A DNA stretch of 51,048 nucleotides from a virus, in IMG/VR virus record IMGVR_UViG_3300030331_003305, positions 1-51,048 of that record; one strand, written 5' to 3'. The position numbers and the translations under genes were made by a program. Shown here one piece after another: positions 40,046-48,934 of the stretch (position 1 is its first letter; every line of letters begins with the position of its first letter). The notes under the pieces are model-generated. The model searched no databases, was not told the DNA's origin, and worked only from the letters and a program-made list of their open reading frames with translations.

Positions 40046-41239
40046 ATGGCTGTAGACAAAAAAATCAAAGACGATACTGCAAGAGCTGTGCAATCTTTTT
40101 TTAGAGCACGAACTTTAGAGAACATACAGAACTTCGGATTAGCACCTTTGGATGCTATATTTGGAGTGCTAGAGGGAAAAGGTTCAGATCAAATAGCGCA
40201 ATCTGCGGCTTCTGTTATGGCCCAGAAACATGGTCTATCGTTTGCTGAAAAAGCAGAGATTGAAAAAGAAGCTAGGGAAGACATCCAAAAAGCAGAGGAA
40301 AAACTGCAAACGGAGTACGGCAAACTGTCGAAAGCAGTGTTGGATGCAGAGAGTAACGAAGAAAAGGCTTACTATAATCAGCTCGGTAAGTTTGCTTCTG
40401 CACGAGGGGCTTTAGCAGGTCGTCAAATCAACGCGGAGTTGCAGTCACATAAAGAACAGATGGCAGATTTAGAAACCAATGATGCCATGACCGACGAGAC
40501 AAAAGCTATGGCGAGAAGTATTCGAGCTGCAGCTAAAGCAAATTCTTCTAAACCGGATGATGAGTTTTCGGGCAAGTCGGTCGTAGACCAAGATGCCTAT
40601 AAAGCGTATGTAGAAAAGCAAGTGGAATTAGTAATCAATGACGAAGGTATTGAGGAATCTCAAAAAGAAATTTTAATTAGAAATCTAAGACCTTCTTTGC
40701 CAGACGATTCTCCTAGTCTAGAGATTTTAGAGGGAGACACGGTACAAGATTCTGAAGAAGTTGCTCGTCAAAAAGCAGAACTTAGAGATGAATTCCGCAA
40801 CCGGATTAGAACGAAATATGGGACAGGTTCTTCTTCTATGATGAGAAAAGCGGAAGAACGTCTGCAGAAAGCCTCTGATAAACGTATAAAGGCACTCTCG
40901 GATTTCCAGAAAAAGAACCCTATATCTAAGGCGTTTGGAGATTCTGAAACCATTAAAGCAGCAACTTCTCAAATAGAGCAGGTTAGAGCACTTCCAGAAA
41001 GAGACTTTAGAAGTAGGCAGATTGCTACCCAGTTGGCTCAAAGAGAAGATGTCCAACCTTTTCTACAGGGAGCCCCGTCTGTGAGGAAGGGTTTAAAAGG
41101 CTTACTTTCTGAATATAAATCCCAACAAATGGCGGCAAAACGACCTAAGCTACCCGCACCCCCAACCGCGGTTTTTGGAGCTGAAAGCCAAGTTGCTGTA
41201 GACGAGGAACCAGATGGAACCAACCCCACAGCAGCCTAG
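40046..41239 (+). CDS. Internal virion protein-like coiled-coil protein
   Basis: 397 residues, nearly all helical, with long charged coiled coils (residues 60-190, 230-320). It starts MAVDKKIKDDTARAVQSFFR. It overlaps the start of the 1786-residue gene by 26 bases, so the two are translated together. It may correspond to the middle component (T7 gp15-like) of the ejection complex, by position and size only. Confidence 0.5.
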   Translation: MAVDKKIKDDTARAVQSFFRARTLENIQNFGLAPLDAIFGVLEGKGSDQIAQSAASVMAQKHGLSFAEKAEIEKEAREDIQKAEEKLQTEYGKLSKAVLDAESNEEKAYYNQLGKFASARGALAGRQINAELQSHKEQMADLETNDAMTDETKAMARSIRAAAKANSSKPDDEFSGKSVVDQDAYKAYVEKQVELVINDEGIEESQKEILIRNLRPSLPDDSPSLEILEGDTVQDSEEVARQKAELRDEFRNRIRTKYGTGSSSMMRKAEERLQKASDKRIKALSDFQKKNPISKAFGDSETIKAATSQIEQVRALPERDFRSRQIATQLAQREDVQPFLQGAPSVRKGLKGLLSEYKSQQMAAKRPKLPAPPTAVFGAESQVAVDEEPDGTNPTAA

Positions 41240-44200
41240 CACTAAACTTACTTTAAAAGAGCGACTAGCTGCTGTTAAACAAGCTAGGGAAGCAGAGCCG
41301 TCTACGCAAGCAACTTCAACAGAGGAAGCAAAAAGCGTGGAACCTATGGAACCCGCAAACGCACCTGTACAAGAGCAGCCTAAAACAGATAGAAAGTTAA
41401 CCTTAAAAGAAAAGTTGGCTGAAGCTAAGGCCCGTAGAGGTCAAGCCACAATTCCCCAACCTACCGGCGACCCCCAGCTCCCTCTCCCTATGGAACCAAA
41501 GCAACCCGCCAAGCCTCCTACAGCGATGCAAGGTGGCGTTTCGGCTTCTAAAAAGGACATCAAAGTTCCTGCTTATGTGCGTCGATATATGGACATGGAT
41601 GACCGGGGGGAGCCTGTTCTTTACATTACACAGTCTCCAAATCAGAAGACTGGGGTAAATATATCTAGACATAAGGCGAAGATTAAAAGAAGCCTTCTTT
41701 TGGAAGAACGAGAGAAGTGGAAGAAGGCGGGTCAAGAGTGGGATGATATAAGTGACGAGGTTAAAGAAGACATTAAAAAATCCGTAAGCCGTAAAGCTGA
41801 TAAGCTAATCAACAGTTGGATTGATGAGCAGCAAGGAACGGACACAGTTTGGATTAAAGGCGACCCTAATTACGCGGAAAATGACTTAGTAGATAGGGCT
41901 AAAAGTTCCATGCTTTGGAGAGCTTGGGCACCTATCGAAGCTACTCTTTTCCCTTCTACTGTAGAGGTTATAGAAAAGTCCGATATAGGAAAGACGTATA
42001 GCCAGGAGAATAAGATAACCACGCTGGAGAGGCTAGGTAGGATAGCTCCTTCTACTGTTATTTTTACTGCCATAAAAGCCGGGGGGTATGGTAACGAGGA
42101 GCATTTAAAAGAGCTTCAAGCGGGTAAGGAAGCCATGTCTTATATACCGGAGATAGGTGACTACATAACGGACACGGCTGAAAACTTAGGACTTATTAGT
42201 GAGGAGACTTCCAACAACTGGTGGATAAACACTGCTATTGGATCTGGTTTAACTATACCTATTATTCTCACGGAGCCGGATATAGCTACAGCAGTAATAG
42301 CAGGTGCCGGGTTTTTAGCAGGGGGTCCTGCAGGTGCGGCTGGAGGGTTTTTAGCTTCTAGAGGAGCCAAAGGTTTAAAAGCAATCAAACCGATTGCGGC
42401 ATTAAATAAAACTGCAAATAGAGCGAATAAATTTAAGGCTAATCTAGCAGAAGTGGCAGGAAAAACAGCGAGAGAAAAAGCAGCCGTTGCTAAACAAGTT
42501 ATCCGAGATTCCCAAAAATCTTCGTTCGGTACAGTCCTCAAAGAAACAACTTCCAGTAGACTCGCTACAGGAAAGACAAATAAGAATTTAGACGACCAGG
42601 TTTCTGCTCAACTTGATGCTATGCAGGAAGCTAGAAAAGCCGCGCCGTCTACAATTTCTGAAATAGAAAAATTAGATTTAGATAAGTTAGCTGCCAAAGC
42701 AGAAGGCAAGACTCCCAAAGGGGGCATATCTGAATTTAATAAGTTGCGAGAACTCACAGAAGGTAATGAACTAGAAGCTCTAAAATATGTGCAGTCTAAG
42801 GCTACTGCAGACGCACTACTGGCTAGAGAGTTGCAAAAAAGAAAAGTGTACGCAGAGGGGCTGTCTCAATTCAAACCGAAGCTGGCCACTGCCGACGAGT
42901 ACAAAGGAGTTACTTCTAAACTTCGATCTAAATATGATGAGTTAGCAGACCTAGAAAAGTCCATAAACAAAAAGGGCATAACGGATGGCGACCTAGCTAA
43001 GAGAGCTAAACTTATAGATGAAATACAAGGTGAGCAAAAAGCTCTAGCTAAATTAAATGCCCAATCCGGTTTGGAAGTGGCTGTAAAACGAGCAGAGATA
43101 GCTCAAAAAGCTGCAGATAAATCTAGAAGAATGGCAGAAGTTTTAACGCAAGTCGCTGTTAAAAGTGCCCGAATGGGAGATGAGGCTTTTAGTAAAGGTG
43201 TGAAAGAGGCCAATGCTTCGTATACGAAACATAAAAATTGGCTTGCTCGAAGCGCACAACAGGCTGATAACGAAATACTCTACGACACGGTGGTCGGTGC
43301 TCTAGACGACATCTTAGAATCTACTAATTCTTTAAAGAAAAACTTAGGTGTAAAGACCAAAAAGTACAATGTTCCAGAGCTGCAAGAAAAAGTGAGCGAC
43401 TTGTACGACACGAACGTGGATTTTAAAGATGTGAACAAGCTGTTTGACGAAACCTTTGGAGAGGGTGCGTTTGCAGAATTTGTAGCAAACAACGGTAGCT
43501 CCGCTCTAAAATCCGCAAATGCAGGTTCTGACCTTGTTCGAGTAACTCCCGAAATGTACGATGAGCTACAAATTGCCATGAAGTCTTTAGTAGACAGTGG
43601 TGTACAGAGCCAAAAACGAGAGCTGGGCATAGAGTTAGCAGAACAAGTTTTAGAAAACTCGGATTTCATAAATTACTTTACTAACATTAGCGGTGTAAAC
43701 TGGGTTTCCAGAAGTATGGCTAGGATGGCAGAAATCGGTAGGGACTTTGCAGACCCTGCTAGAAAAGCCTTTGGCAGCACTTCTAAGGCTGTAGTAAAAG
43801 CTGGACGCTCTATGGACAGCTTTTTTAAGCGTTCTACAAATGAGATTGCGGATGTCCTTTCGGAGCGAATAGATAAGGTTGATGACGCTACACGAGCTGC
43901 GTACATAGACGACTTAGCTAAAGAAACAGTAGAGTATGCCAAAGAAGGGGGCCTAGAAACACCTTTAATTAGAGAGCTTTTAAGGCAGCTAAAGATGTCG
44001 GATGAGGGGAGCCTTATAAAAAGAAAAGAAGCCGTGGTTAATTTTATGCGCTCTCCAGATGAAAAGTTGTACGACAAGATAGTCGCGGGAGCCATGAAGC
44101 AGCAAAACTTGAAAAAGTTAATGACGACTACGGAGCCTTTGACTATCCAAGGGCGTAGACAAACGATGTCTAATGTAGGAAAGACTTCTTGGTGGGAGAC

Positions 44201-46574
44201 TTCTAAATCCTGGTGGATACGAAACATCGCAGAAGAAACAGGAGAAAAATCTTTAGACGCTTTCGTCGTGTCTTTCTTAGGCAAGGGCAGGAAAGAAGCG
44301 GAAGCTCAAAAGTATTTAAATCTGGGAAAAGCTGCAGTAAAAAAACAATTACGTAAAAATCCAGATGCGTCGTATCAAGACATAGAAAAGGCTGTCATAG
44401 GAGCCATGACCCGCGGGGGTCAGGATTCTGTACCTTTAGACCTGACTGCTAGAGGGCTAGGATTTAGAGCTACTGCAGTTGCAAATGCGGCCTCTCAAGA
44501 GAGGGCAGTATTTGATATGATTCGCAGAGTAGGTGGCGTGACGGAAGAAACAGCCCAGAGCTATGTAGCTTTTAAAGGTGCAGATGGAGCTGTCGAGGCA
44601 AAAGCCTTCTCTGGACTTTTGGATTTACTGCAGAAGTATAACCTGCCTATAAGTAGAGAGACATACAGGCGAGCAAAAGAGGATGTGTCCACTACATTAA
44701 AATTAGTAGGTAAACTAAGCGGTGAGGGTCAGAGGGCTTTTATACCTACAGGTATGATAAAAACTGCGGCTAGTAGCTTAGACAACATAACTAAGCAGTT
44801 AATTCAGTACGACCCCACCGGAGATGTGGCTATGAAAATGGCTACAAACAATCTAACGGGCCTAGCATCCCTTTGGAAAACCTCTTTAGTTACAGGTTTA
44901 ATACTGCCCAACCCAGGACACTGGACCAACATATTCTTTGGAAACTTTTCTCAAATGTGGGGAGAGGTAGGTTTTAAAACAGCCACACGGGTCTCTGCTC
45001 AAACGCTTACAGACTTTGTTCCTTTCTTCGGTAAAAAGGTAGACGAGATGTTGGCGCGTAGCCAAAAGAAATTTGGAGAGGATACAACTCTAGGCTCCAC
45101 TTTTAATACTGTATTGAATCCACATCTATCCGCGTTCTTTAATAGAGCTGTGGCTAAAGACTCCGACAAACTTGTAGGAGCTGGGGCAAAATACGCAAAG
45201 ACGTGGGGGGAATTGAGAGAGATTGCTGTCCAAGAGGGTGTTCTTTCTACCTTTATCGGTACAGACATTCGTAAGGCGTTGAGCACTCGGATGTCTGAAA
45301 ATCTTTCAAAGTCTAATTTCCCCAAGTCTAAACAAATACTGAAAGACATTCTCACAGGAGAGCCGTATAAAAATTTTGCGGAAACTGTAGAGCAGCGACA
45401 GCGTGTGGCCCTATTCATGGACCTCGTAATGCGAAAGGGTATGAACCCAAGGCAAGCAGCAGATAACGTAAAGAAAGCACTGTATGACTGGGACTCTCCC
45501 CTATCAGATTGGGAAGCTAAATACTTAAACAACGTATTCCTTTTCTGGCGTTTCTGGAAACTTAGTTTGGGGCAAGCAGGGCGACACCTCATGGACCCTT
45601 TTGTCAAACCACTAGAGAAACCAACGGATTTAATTGCATACAGCATGTTGCAAAAGTCTCCTCTTAGTAGAGGTATTGCACAAGGTAGGATTGCATCTGC
45701 TGCACCAGAATTGGCTTTTGATAAATTAAAAAGCGACATGGAGCAACAGTTAGAGAGTGGGGAAGTCACCCCCGAAGAATACTACCTGTTCTTACTAAGC
45801 ATTAAGTACCCTCATTGGAAGCAGGGGGGAAACAAAGTATTCCTAGCAAATTATCCTATAGACTCTCAAATTTCCGAGCAGTATGAAAAATTAAAGGGAT
45901 ATGCGCCAACTCACGAAGCTGTAACCATGCCAGGGTTAACAACTTTGGACACATATAATATGTTGTTAAGTATGTTAACTGGGCTATCCGCTACTGCCGT
46001 AACTGCAGGTAGGGCGGGCTTTGGAGAAGGGGATGTATCTGCAACAGATGCTATACAAACCGCGGTGAAAACCATTACAAACCCTGCTCTAGAAATGGCC
46101 AACCCTCTTACTAAACCTGCAATAGAACGAATAGAGGAATTTTTCTTAGGGGCTAGAGCGGAATACCGGGCACCTTATGTTAGACTAAAACCTTCCGAGA
46201 AAGCCTTACTAGAAAAGCTAAATGCTGCAGGATTTTTAAATAACTCCGCTAAGAGAAAGGATAAAGACCCCGAAGGAGTCGTTCGTATGAATAGAATGGC
46301 AGTAGATATATTTAGGGCCACTCCATTCTTAGGTACTCAAATGTCTAGGTTGTACGACCCTTTTCTAGAAGCGGGCGAAAGACAAGGTTACACAGAAGGG
46401 TTAATGCACATACTAAGACAGTTAACTGGCTTAGGTAAGGTATATGCCCATGACCCAGAGTATACTATTTCTAGGTCCATATCGGACATAGGGGAAAGAG
46501 CTAGTGAAATGGGTCAAGAGTCTAAGTACGAATCTATAGTTAAAGAAGAAGACGTTGAGATAGAAGACGAATAA
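41214..46574 (+). CDS. Very large internal virion / DNA-ejection protein
   Basis: 1786 residues with GAGGA seven bases before the ATG. A short motif appears twice near the N-terminus, KLTLKERLAAVKQARE (11-26) and KLTLKEKLAEAKARRG (61-76). A Gly/Ala-rich hydrophobic region (ATAVIAGAGFLAGGPAGAAG, about 355-380) could enter membranes. Long helical and coiled regions fill 380-1200, followed by another hydrophobic block (TSLVTGLILPNPGHWTNIFF, near 1220) and an aromatic LFWRFWKLSLGQ near 1440. The layout is like the largest ejection protein of podoviruses (T7 gp16 type), but I see no lytic transglycosylase signature. Confidence 0.6.
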   Translation: MEPTPQQPSTKLTLKERLAAVKQAREAEPSTQATSTEEAKSVEPMEPANAPVQEQPKTDRKLTLKEKLAEAKARRGQATIPQPTGDPQLPLPMEPKQPAKPPTAMQGGVSASKKDIKVPAYVRRYMDMDDRGEPVLYITQSPNQKTGVNISRHKAKIKRSLLLEEREKWKKAGQEWDDISDEVKEDIKKSVSRKADKLINSWIDEQQGTDTVWIKGDPNYAENDLVDRAKSSMLWRAWAPIEATLFPSTVEVIEKSDIGKTYSQENKITTLERLGRIAPSTVIFTAIKAGGYGNEEHLKELQAGKEAMSYIPEIGDYITDTAENLGLISEETSNNWWINTAIGSGLTIPIILTEPDIATAVIAGAGFLAGGPAGAAGGFLASRGAKGLKAIKPIAALNKTANRANKFKANLAEVAGKTAREKAAVAKQVIRDSQKSSFGTVLKETTSSRLATGKTNKNLDDQVSAQLDAMQEARKAAPSTISEIEKLDLDKLAAKAEGKTPKGGISEFNKLRELTEGNELEALKYVQSKATADALLARELQKRKVYAEGLSQFKPKLATADEYKGVTSKLRSKYDELADLEKSINKKGITDGDLAKRAKLIDEIQGEQKALAKLNAQSGLEVAVKRAEIAQKAADKSRRMAEVLTQVAVKSARMGDEAFSKGVKEANASYTKHKNWLARSAQQADNEILYDTVVGALDDILESTNSLKKNLGVKTKKYNVPELQEKVSDLYDTNVDFKDVNKLFDETFGEGAFAEFVANNGSSALKSANAGSDLVRVTPEMYDELQIAMKSLVDSGVQSQKRELGIELAEQVLENSDFINYFTNISGVNWVSRSMARMAEIGRDFADPARKAFGSTSKAVVKAGRSMDSFFKRSTNEIADVLSERIDKVDDATRAAYIDDLAKETVEYAKEGGLETPLIRELLRQLKMSDEGSLIKRKEAVVNFMRSPDEKLYDKIVAGAMKQQNLKKLMTTTEPLTIQGRRQTMSNVGKTSWWETSKSWWIRNIAEETGEKSLDAFVVSFLGKGRKEAEAQKYLNLGKAAVKKQLRKNPDASYQDIEKAVIGAMTRGGQDSVPLDLTARGLGFRATAVANAASQERAVFDMIRRVGGVTEETAQSYVAFKGADGAVEAKAFSGLLDLLQKYNLPISRETYRRAKEDVSTTLKLVGKLSGEGQRAFIPTGMIKTAASSLDNITKQLIQYDPTGDVAMKMATNNLTGLASLWKTSLVTGLILPNPGHWTNIFFGNFSQMWGEVGFKTATRVSAQTLTDFVPFFGKKVDEMLARSQKKFGEDTTLGSTFNTVLNPHLSAFFNRAVAKDSDKLVGAGAKYAKTWGELREIAVQEGVLSTFIGTDIRKALSTRMSENLSKSNFPKSKQILKDILTGEPYKNFAETVEQRQRVALFMDLVMRKGMNPRQAADNVKKALYDWDSPLSDWEAKYLNNVFLFWRFWKLSLGQAGRHLMDPFVKPLEKPTDLIAYSMLQKSPLSRGIAQGRIASAAPELAFDKLKSDMEQQLESGEVTPEEYYLFLLSIKYPHWKQGGNKVFLANYPIDSQISEQYEKLKGYAPTHEAVTMPGLTTLDTYNMLLSMLTGLSATAVTAGRAGFGEGDVSATDAIQTAVKTITNPALEMANPLTKPAIERIEEFFLGARAEYRAPYVRLKPSEKALLEKLNAAGFLNNSAKRKDKDPEGVVRMNRMAVDIFRATPFLGTQMSRLYDPFLEAGERQGYTEGLMHILRQLTGLGKVYAHDPEYTISRSISDIGERASEMGQESKYESIVKEEDVEIEDE

Positions 46575-46652
46575 ATTATCCACCCCTACAATTTTTTATC
46601 AATTTGTGTTATCTTTCCCACAACTTCCGTGGATTAGGAACAGGAGTCTAAA

Positions 46653-47105
46653 ATGGCCATTAAGCCCCGTAGAATTAAAGCGAATACCACGACTGATTAC
46701 TTAGATTCGTGGCAGGTAATGAACGAAACTGGTGCAGACATCGCGCAAGGTAAGATTGTCCAAATCTCTGGTGTTAACTCATCTGGTGCCTTTTTATTGG
46801 TTAAGCCTTTGGACGTAGGCGCAGCCAGTGCTGCTCTTGTAGATGCTCCAAAGTTTGTAGCAGGAACAAAAATTCCTAACGGTGGAACCGGGGTTGCCCG
46901 CGAAAACTACATCGTAACTAATGTAAATACCTCTGCCGCCGCTGCAGTGGGCTCTCCTGTATTCGCCGCTTTGAGTGGATCTGCGGGCGACTGGGTTATT
47001 TCAGCTCCTGGGGGCTCTCCAACTAAGGTCGGCATCGTTCTTAAAAAAGACGCTACTACTGGTGTTGTTCTGTTAGCTCCTCAAGCTCGTGTCGGTGCCG
47101 CCTAA
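46653..47105 (+). CDS. Small beta-rich virion protein, decoration- or fibre-like
   Basis: 150 residues. Beta-type, Ala/Gly/Val-rich (MNETGADIAQGKIVQISGVN, SPTKVGIVLKKDATTGVVLL), similar in plan to the capsid decoration candidate at 30439-30939. GGAG stands before the ATG. A 78-base gap upstream breaks the otherwise tight gene packing and might hold a promoter, though no good -35/-10 pair was found there. Confidence 0.5.
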   Translation: MAIKPRRIKANTTTDYLDSWQVMNETGADIAQGKIVQISGVNSSGAFLLVKPLDVGAASAALVDAPKFVAGTKIPNGGTGVARENYIVTNVNTSAAAAVGSPVFAALSGSAGDWVISAPGGSPTKVGIVLKKDATTGVVLLAPQARVGAA

Positions 47106-47129
47106 TTTATCTTTTATTAGGAGGATACC

Positions 47130-47633
47130 ATGTCTAATTCTGATTTTCCAAGGTTGCGCTACAGTGATGTAGTAGAAACCGAAGCGCGAGCTTTAGGTCA
47201 ATTTAAAGTAGCTGCTAATGCTCCTGCCGCCGAAATCGACACGGACACTCATACAACTGCGGTAAACATCCAAGGGTGTAAGCAGTTGGACATCTTTATC
47301 GATGTGGCCACTAACCCTGGTAGCAGCTCTACAAAACTCTACATCAAGGTCCGATTCTCTGGTAAGCAGGCTCCATCCACGGGTACAAATGCTGACTGGG
47401 GTTACATTCAAGTAGACAAACTCGACACTGCTACAGGCATTAGCTCTGTACAAGATTACATGATTGAGATTGATTTACTTAATGTAAACGGCACAGCTTC
47501 GGCTGTAGTACCTCGACGGTACATCTCTCGTATTCAACAAATTAGTGGTCGCCATGCGAGTGCAGTTGTTTGGGTGGATGCAGGGACGGCAACCGGCACA
47601 GTGTACTTTCAACGTCAGGGCGGGAGTATGTAA
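47130..47633 (+). CDS. Structural beta-rich protein
   Basis: 167 residues starting MSNSDFPRLRYSDVVETEAR, behind AGGAGG. The sequence alternates strands and turns (LDIFIDVATNPGSSSTKLYI, WGYIQVDKLDTATGISSVQD), typical of jelly-roll-like virion proteins. The stop shares a base with the next ATG. Together with its neighbours it forms the right-hand fibre/decoration block; a specific role is not recognised. Confidence 0.5.
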   Translation: MSNSDFPRLRYSDVVETEARALGQFKVAANAPAAEIDTDTHTTAVNIQGCKQLDIFIDVATNPGSSSTKLYIKVRFSGKQAPSTGTNADWGYIQVDKLDTATGISSVQDYMIEIDLLNVNGTASAVVPRRYISRIQQISGRHASAVVWVDAGTATGTVYFQRQGGSM

Positions 47634-47878
47634 TGCGCTATTTCTACACGCCCATATTTCACGACGCAGACCTCAATCTGTCTTCTCCTGGCCAAGAAAA
47701 AGGGGGTGTACTTGTTGAAGCTGCGCTGCCAACTCCCTGCAGCTCCCCTCTTTGCGACAAAGGGGATGGCCAAAGGTTTGTTTTGTGTATACCAGAGGCG
47801 TCCTTTGAGGCTCCTGACGACTGGCAGGAAAAGACAAAAGAGGAAGTCAATAGCGACTACCCCGACTTAATCCCGTAG
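47633..47878 (+). CDS. Hypothetical 81-residue protein with four Cys
   Basis: ATG 47633 (TAATG overlap) gives MRYFYTPIFHDADLNLSSPG. It has Cys at PCSSPLCDKGDG and RFVLCIPEA, and a Pro-rich acidic end. A frame reaching 47570 would lie within the previous gene. It may be a small tail accessory protein; function unknown. Confidence 0.5.
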   Translation: MRYFYTPIFHDADLNLSSPGQEKGGVLVEAALPTPCSSPLCDKGDGQRFVLCIPEASFEAPDDWQEKTKEEVNSDYPDLIP

Positions 47879-47887
47879 GAGAAACAA

Positions 47888-48934
47888 ATGGCAGTTCATT
47901 GGTCATGGCCGTGGGGCCAAGAATCATCACTAGAGCTAGAAACTAATATGGGCTGGGATTTTCAAAGTACGTCTAGCTCTAACGGCCAACCGGACTCGAC
48001 GACTGTGTATACCTACCCCGGCAGTCCCACGCGGTTTAGTTGGGCGCAAGATGATGCTCTTTTTAATAATAGCTTCACGTTACCGACTGAGGCTTGGGTT
48101 CCAGCAGGTTGGCTTTGCGTTCCATTCTACGCAAACGGAACGCTCAACAGCAACACATTTATTTTTGAAGTCAAGGGAGGTTCATCAGGTCGAACCATCG
48201 CGATTCGACATGCTAGTGGTGGGACCGGACAGCTTTACGTCGATAGTAACTTTAAGGCAAATTTTGCGGGTCTAACTATAAATAACTGGCATTTTCTTGC
48301 TTTACAGTACGATATGACTGCTGACCCGTGGTCAGGTCGAGTTTATTTAAATGGGGTAGCTGCCACGGCACAATTTACCGACGCGCAAAATCCCGAAACA
48401 GCAGGTAATTACACCTTTTTTGGCTTCACAGGTGGTACAAGAGCAACTTACTACGGGGGTATCATTGTTTACAACAGCACCTCCGACTCAGGTGAGACTC
48501 CTCTGTTTGTGACTAGACTAGCACCCAACGACGATGGTACAGGGGCGGGCGGAACTGTAGGCACATGGGTTCCCTCCAGCGGCCCCGATGACTTTGCTGT
48601 GACTAATACAGACCCTTTCTCAAACTCTACATTTACACAAGAAGCCTCTCCCTCATCTTTGGATCAATGCGTCACAGAAGTCACCAACATGACGACTCAG
48701 TTAGGGATTACACCCCCTTCGATAGCGGCCATAACCGGTCATACATATAGCAGTGGTAGCGGAATCGTGGTCAATGCAGGGGTCGGTTCTGGTAGCAACT
48801 ACACCGCAGGGGATAATGCGGTGCCTAACGCTGGAGATACCACGTATGCTTTCGGCACCGCACCCGTTGACCCCACAGGGGGTGGTGCCTGGTCTAGCGG
48901 AACGACGGTACGGTTTCGATATAAGGTGGTCTAA
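47888..48934 (+). CDS. LamG/concanavalin-like adhesin or tail-fibre protein
   Basis: 348 residues. Residues 60-215 resemble a LamG/concanavalin A-like beta sandwich (NTFIFEVKGGSSGRTIAIRH, then NNWHFLALQYDMTADPWSGR and VYLNGVAA, the W-H...V-Y-L-N-G pattern). A Gly/Ser/Thr-rich tail follows (SSGSGIVVNAGVGSGSNYTA), ending in a short beta segment. It is coupled to the larger adhesin at 48934. The likely role is binding host surface sugar or protein (inference). Confidence 0.6.
   Translation: MAVHWSWPWGQESSLELETNMGWDFQSTSSSNGQPDSTTVYTYPGSPTRFSWAQDDALFNNSFTLPTEAWVPAGWLCVPFYANGTLNSNTFIFEVKGGSSGRTIAIRHASGGTGQLYVDSNFKANFAGLTINNWHFLALQYDMTADPWSGRVYLNGVAATAQFTDAQNPETAGNYTFFGFTGGTRATYYGGIIVYNSTSDSGETPLFVTRLAPNDDGTGAGGTVGTWVPSSGPDDFAVTNTDPFSNSTFTQEASPSSLDQCVTEVTNMTTQLGITPPSIAAITGHTYSSGSGIVVNAGVGSGSNYTAGDNAVPNAGDTTYAFGTAPVDPTGGGAWSSGTTVRFRYKVV

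Noticed and set aside
46575-46652. Possible promoter between the 1786-residue gene and the next gene
   Set aside because: No convincing -35/-10 pair; only a weak TATCTT with no upstream partner, and no TTCGCGAA site.
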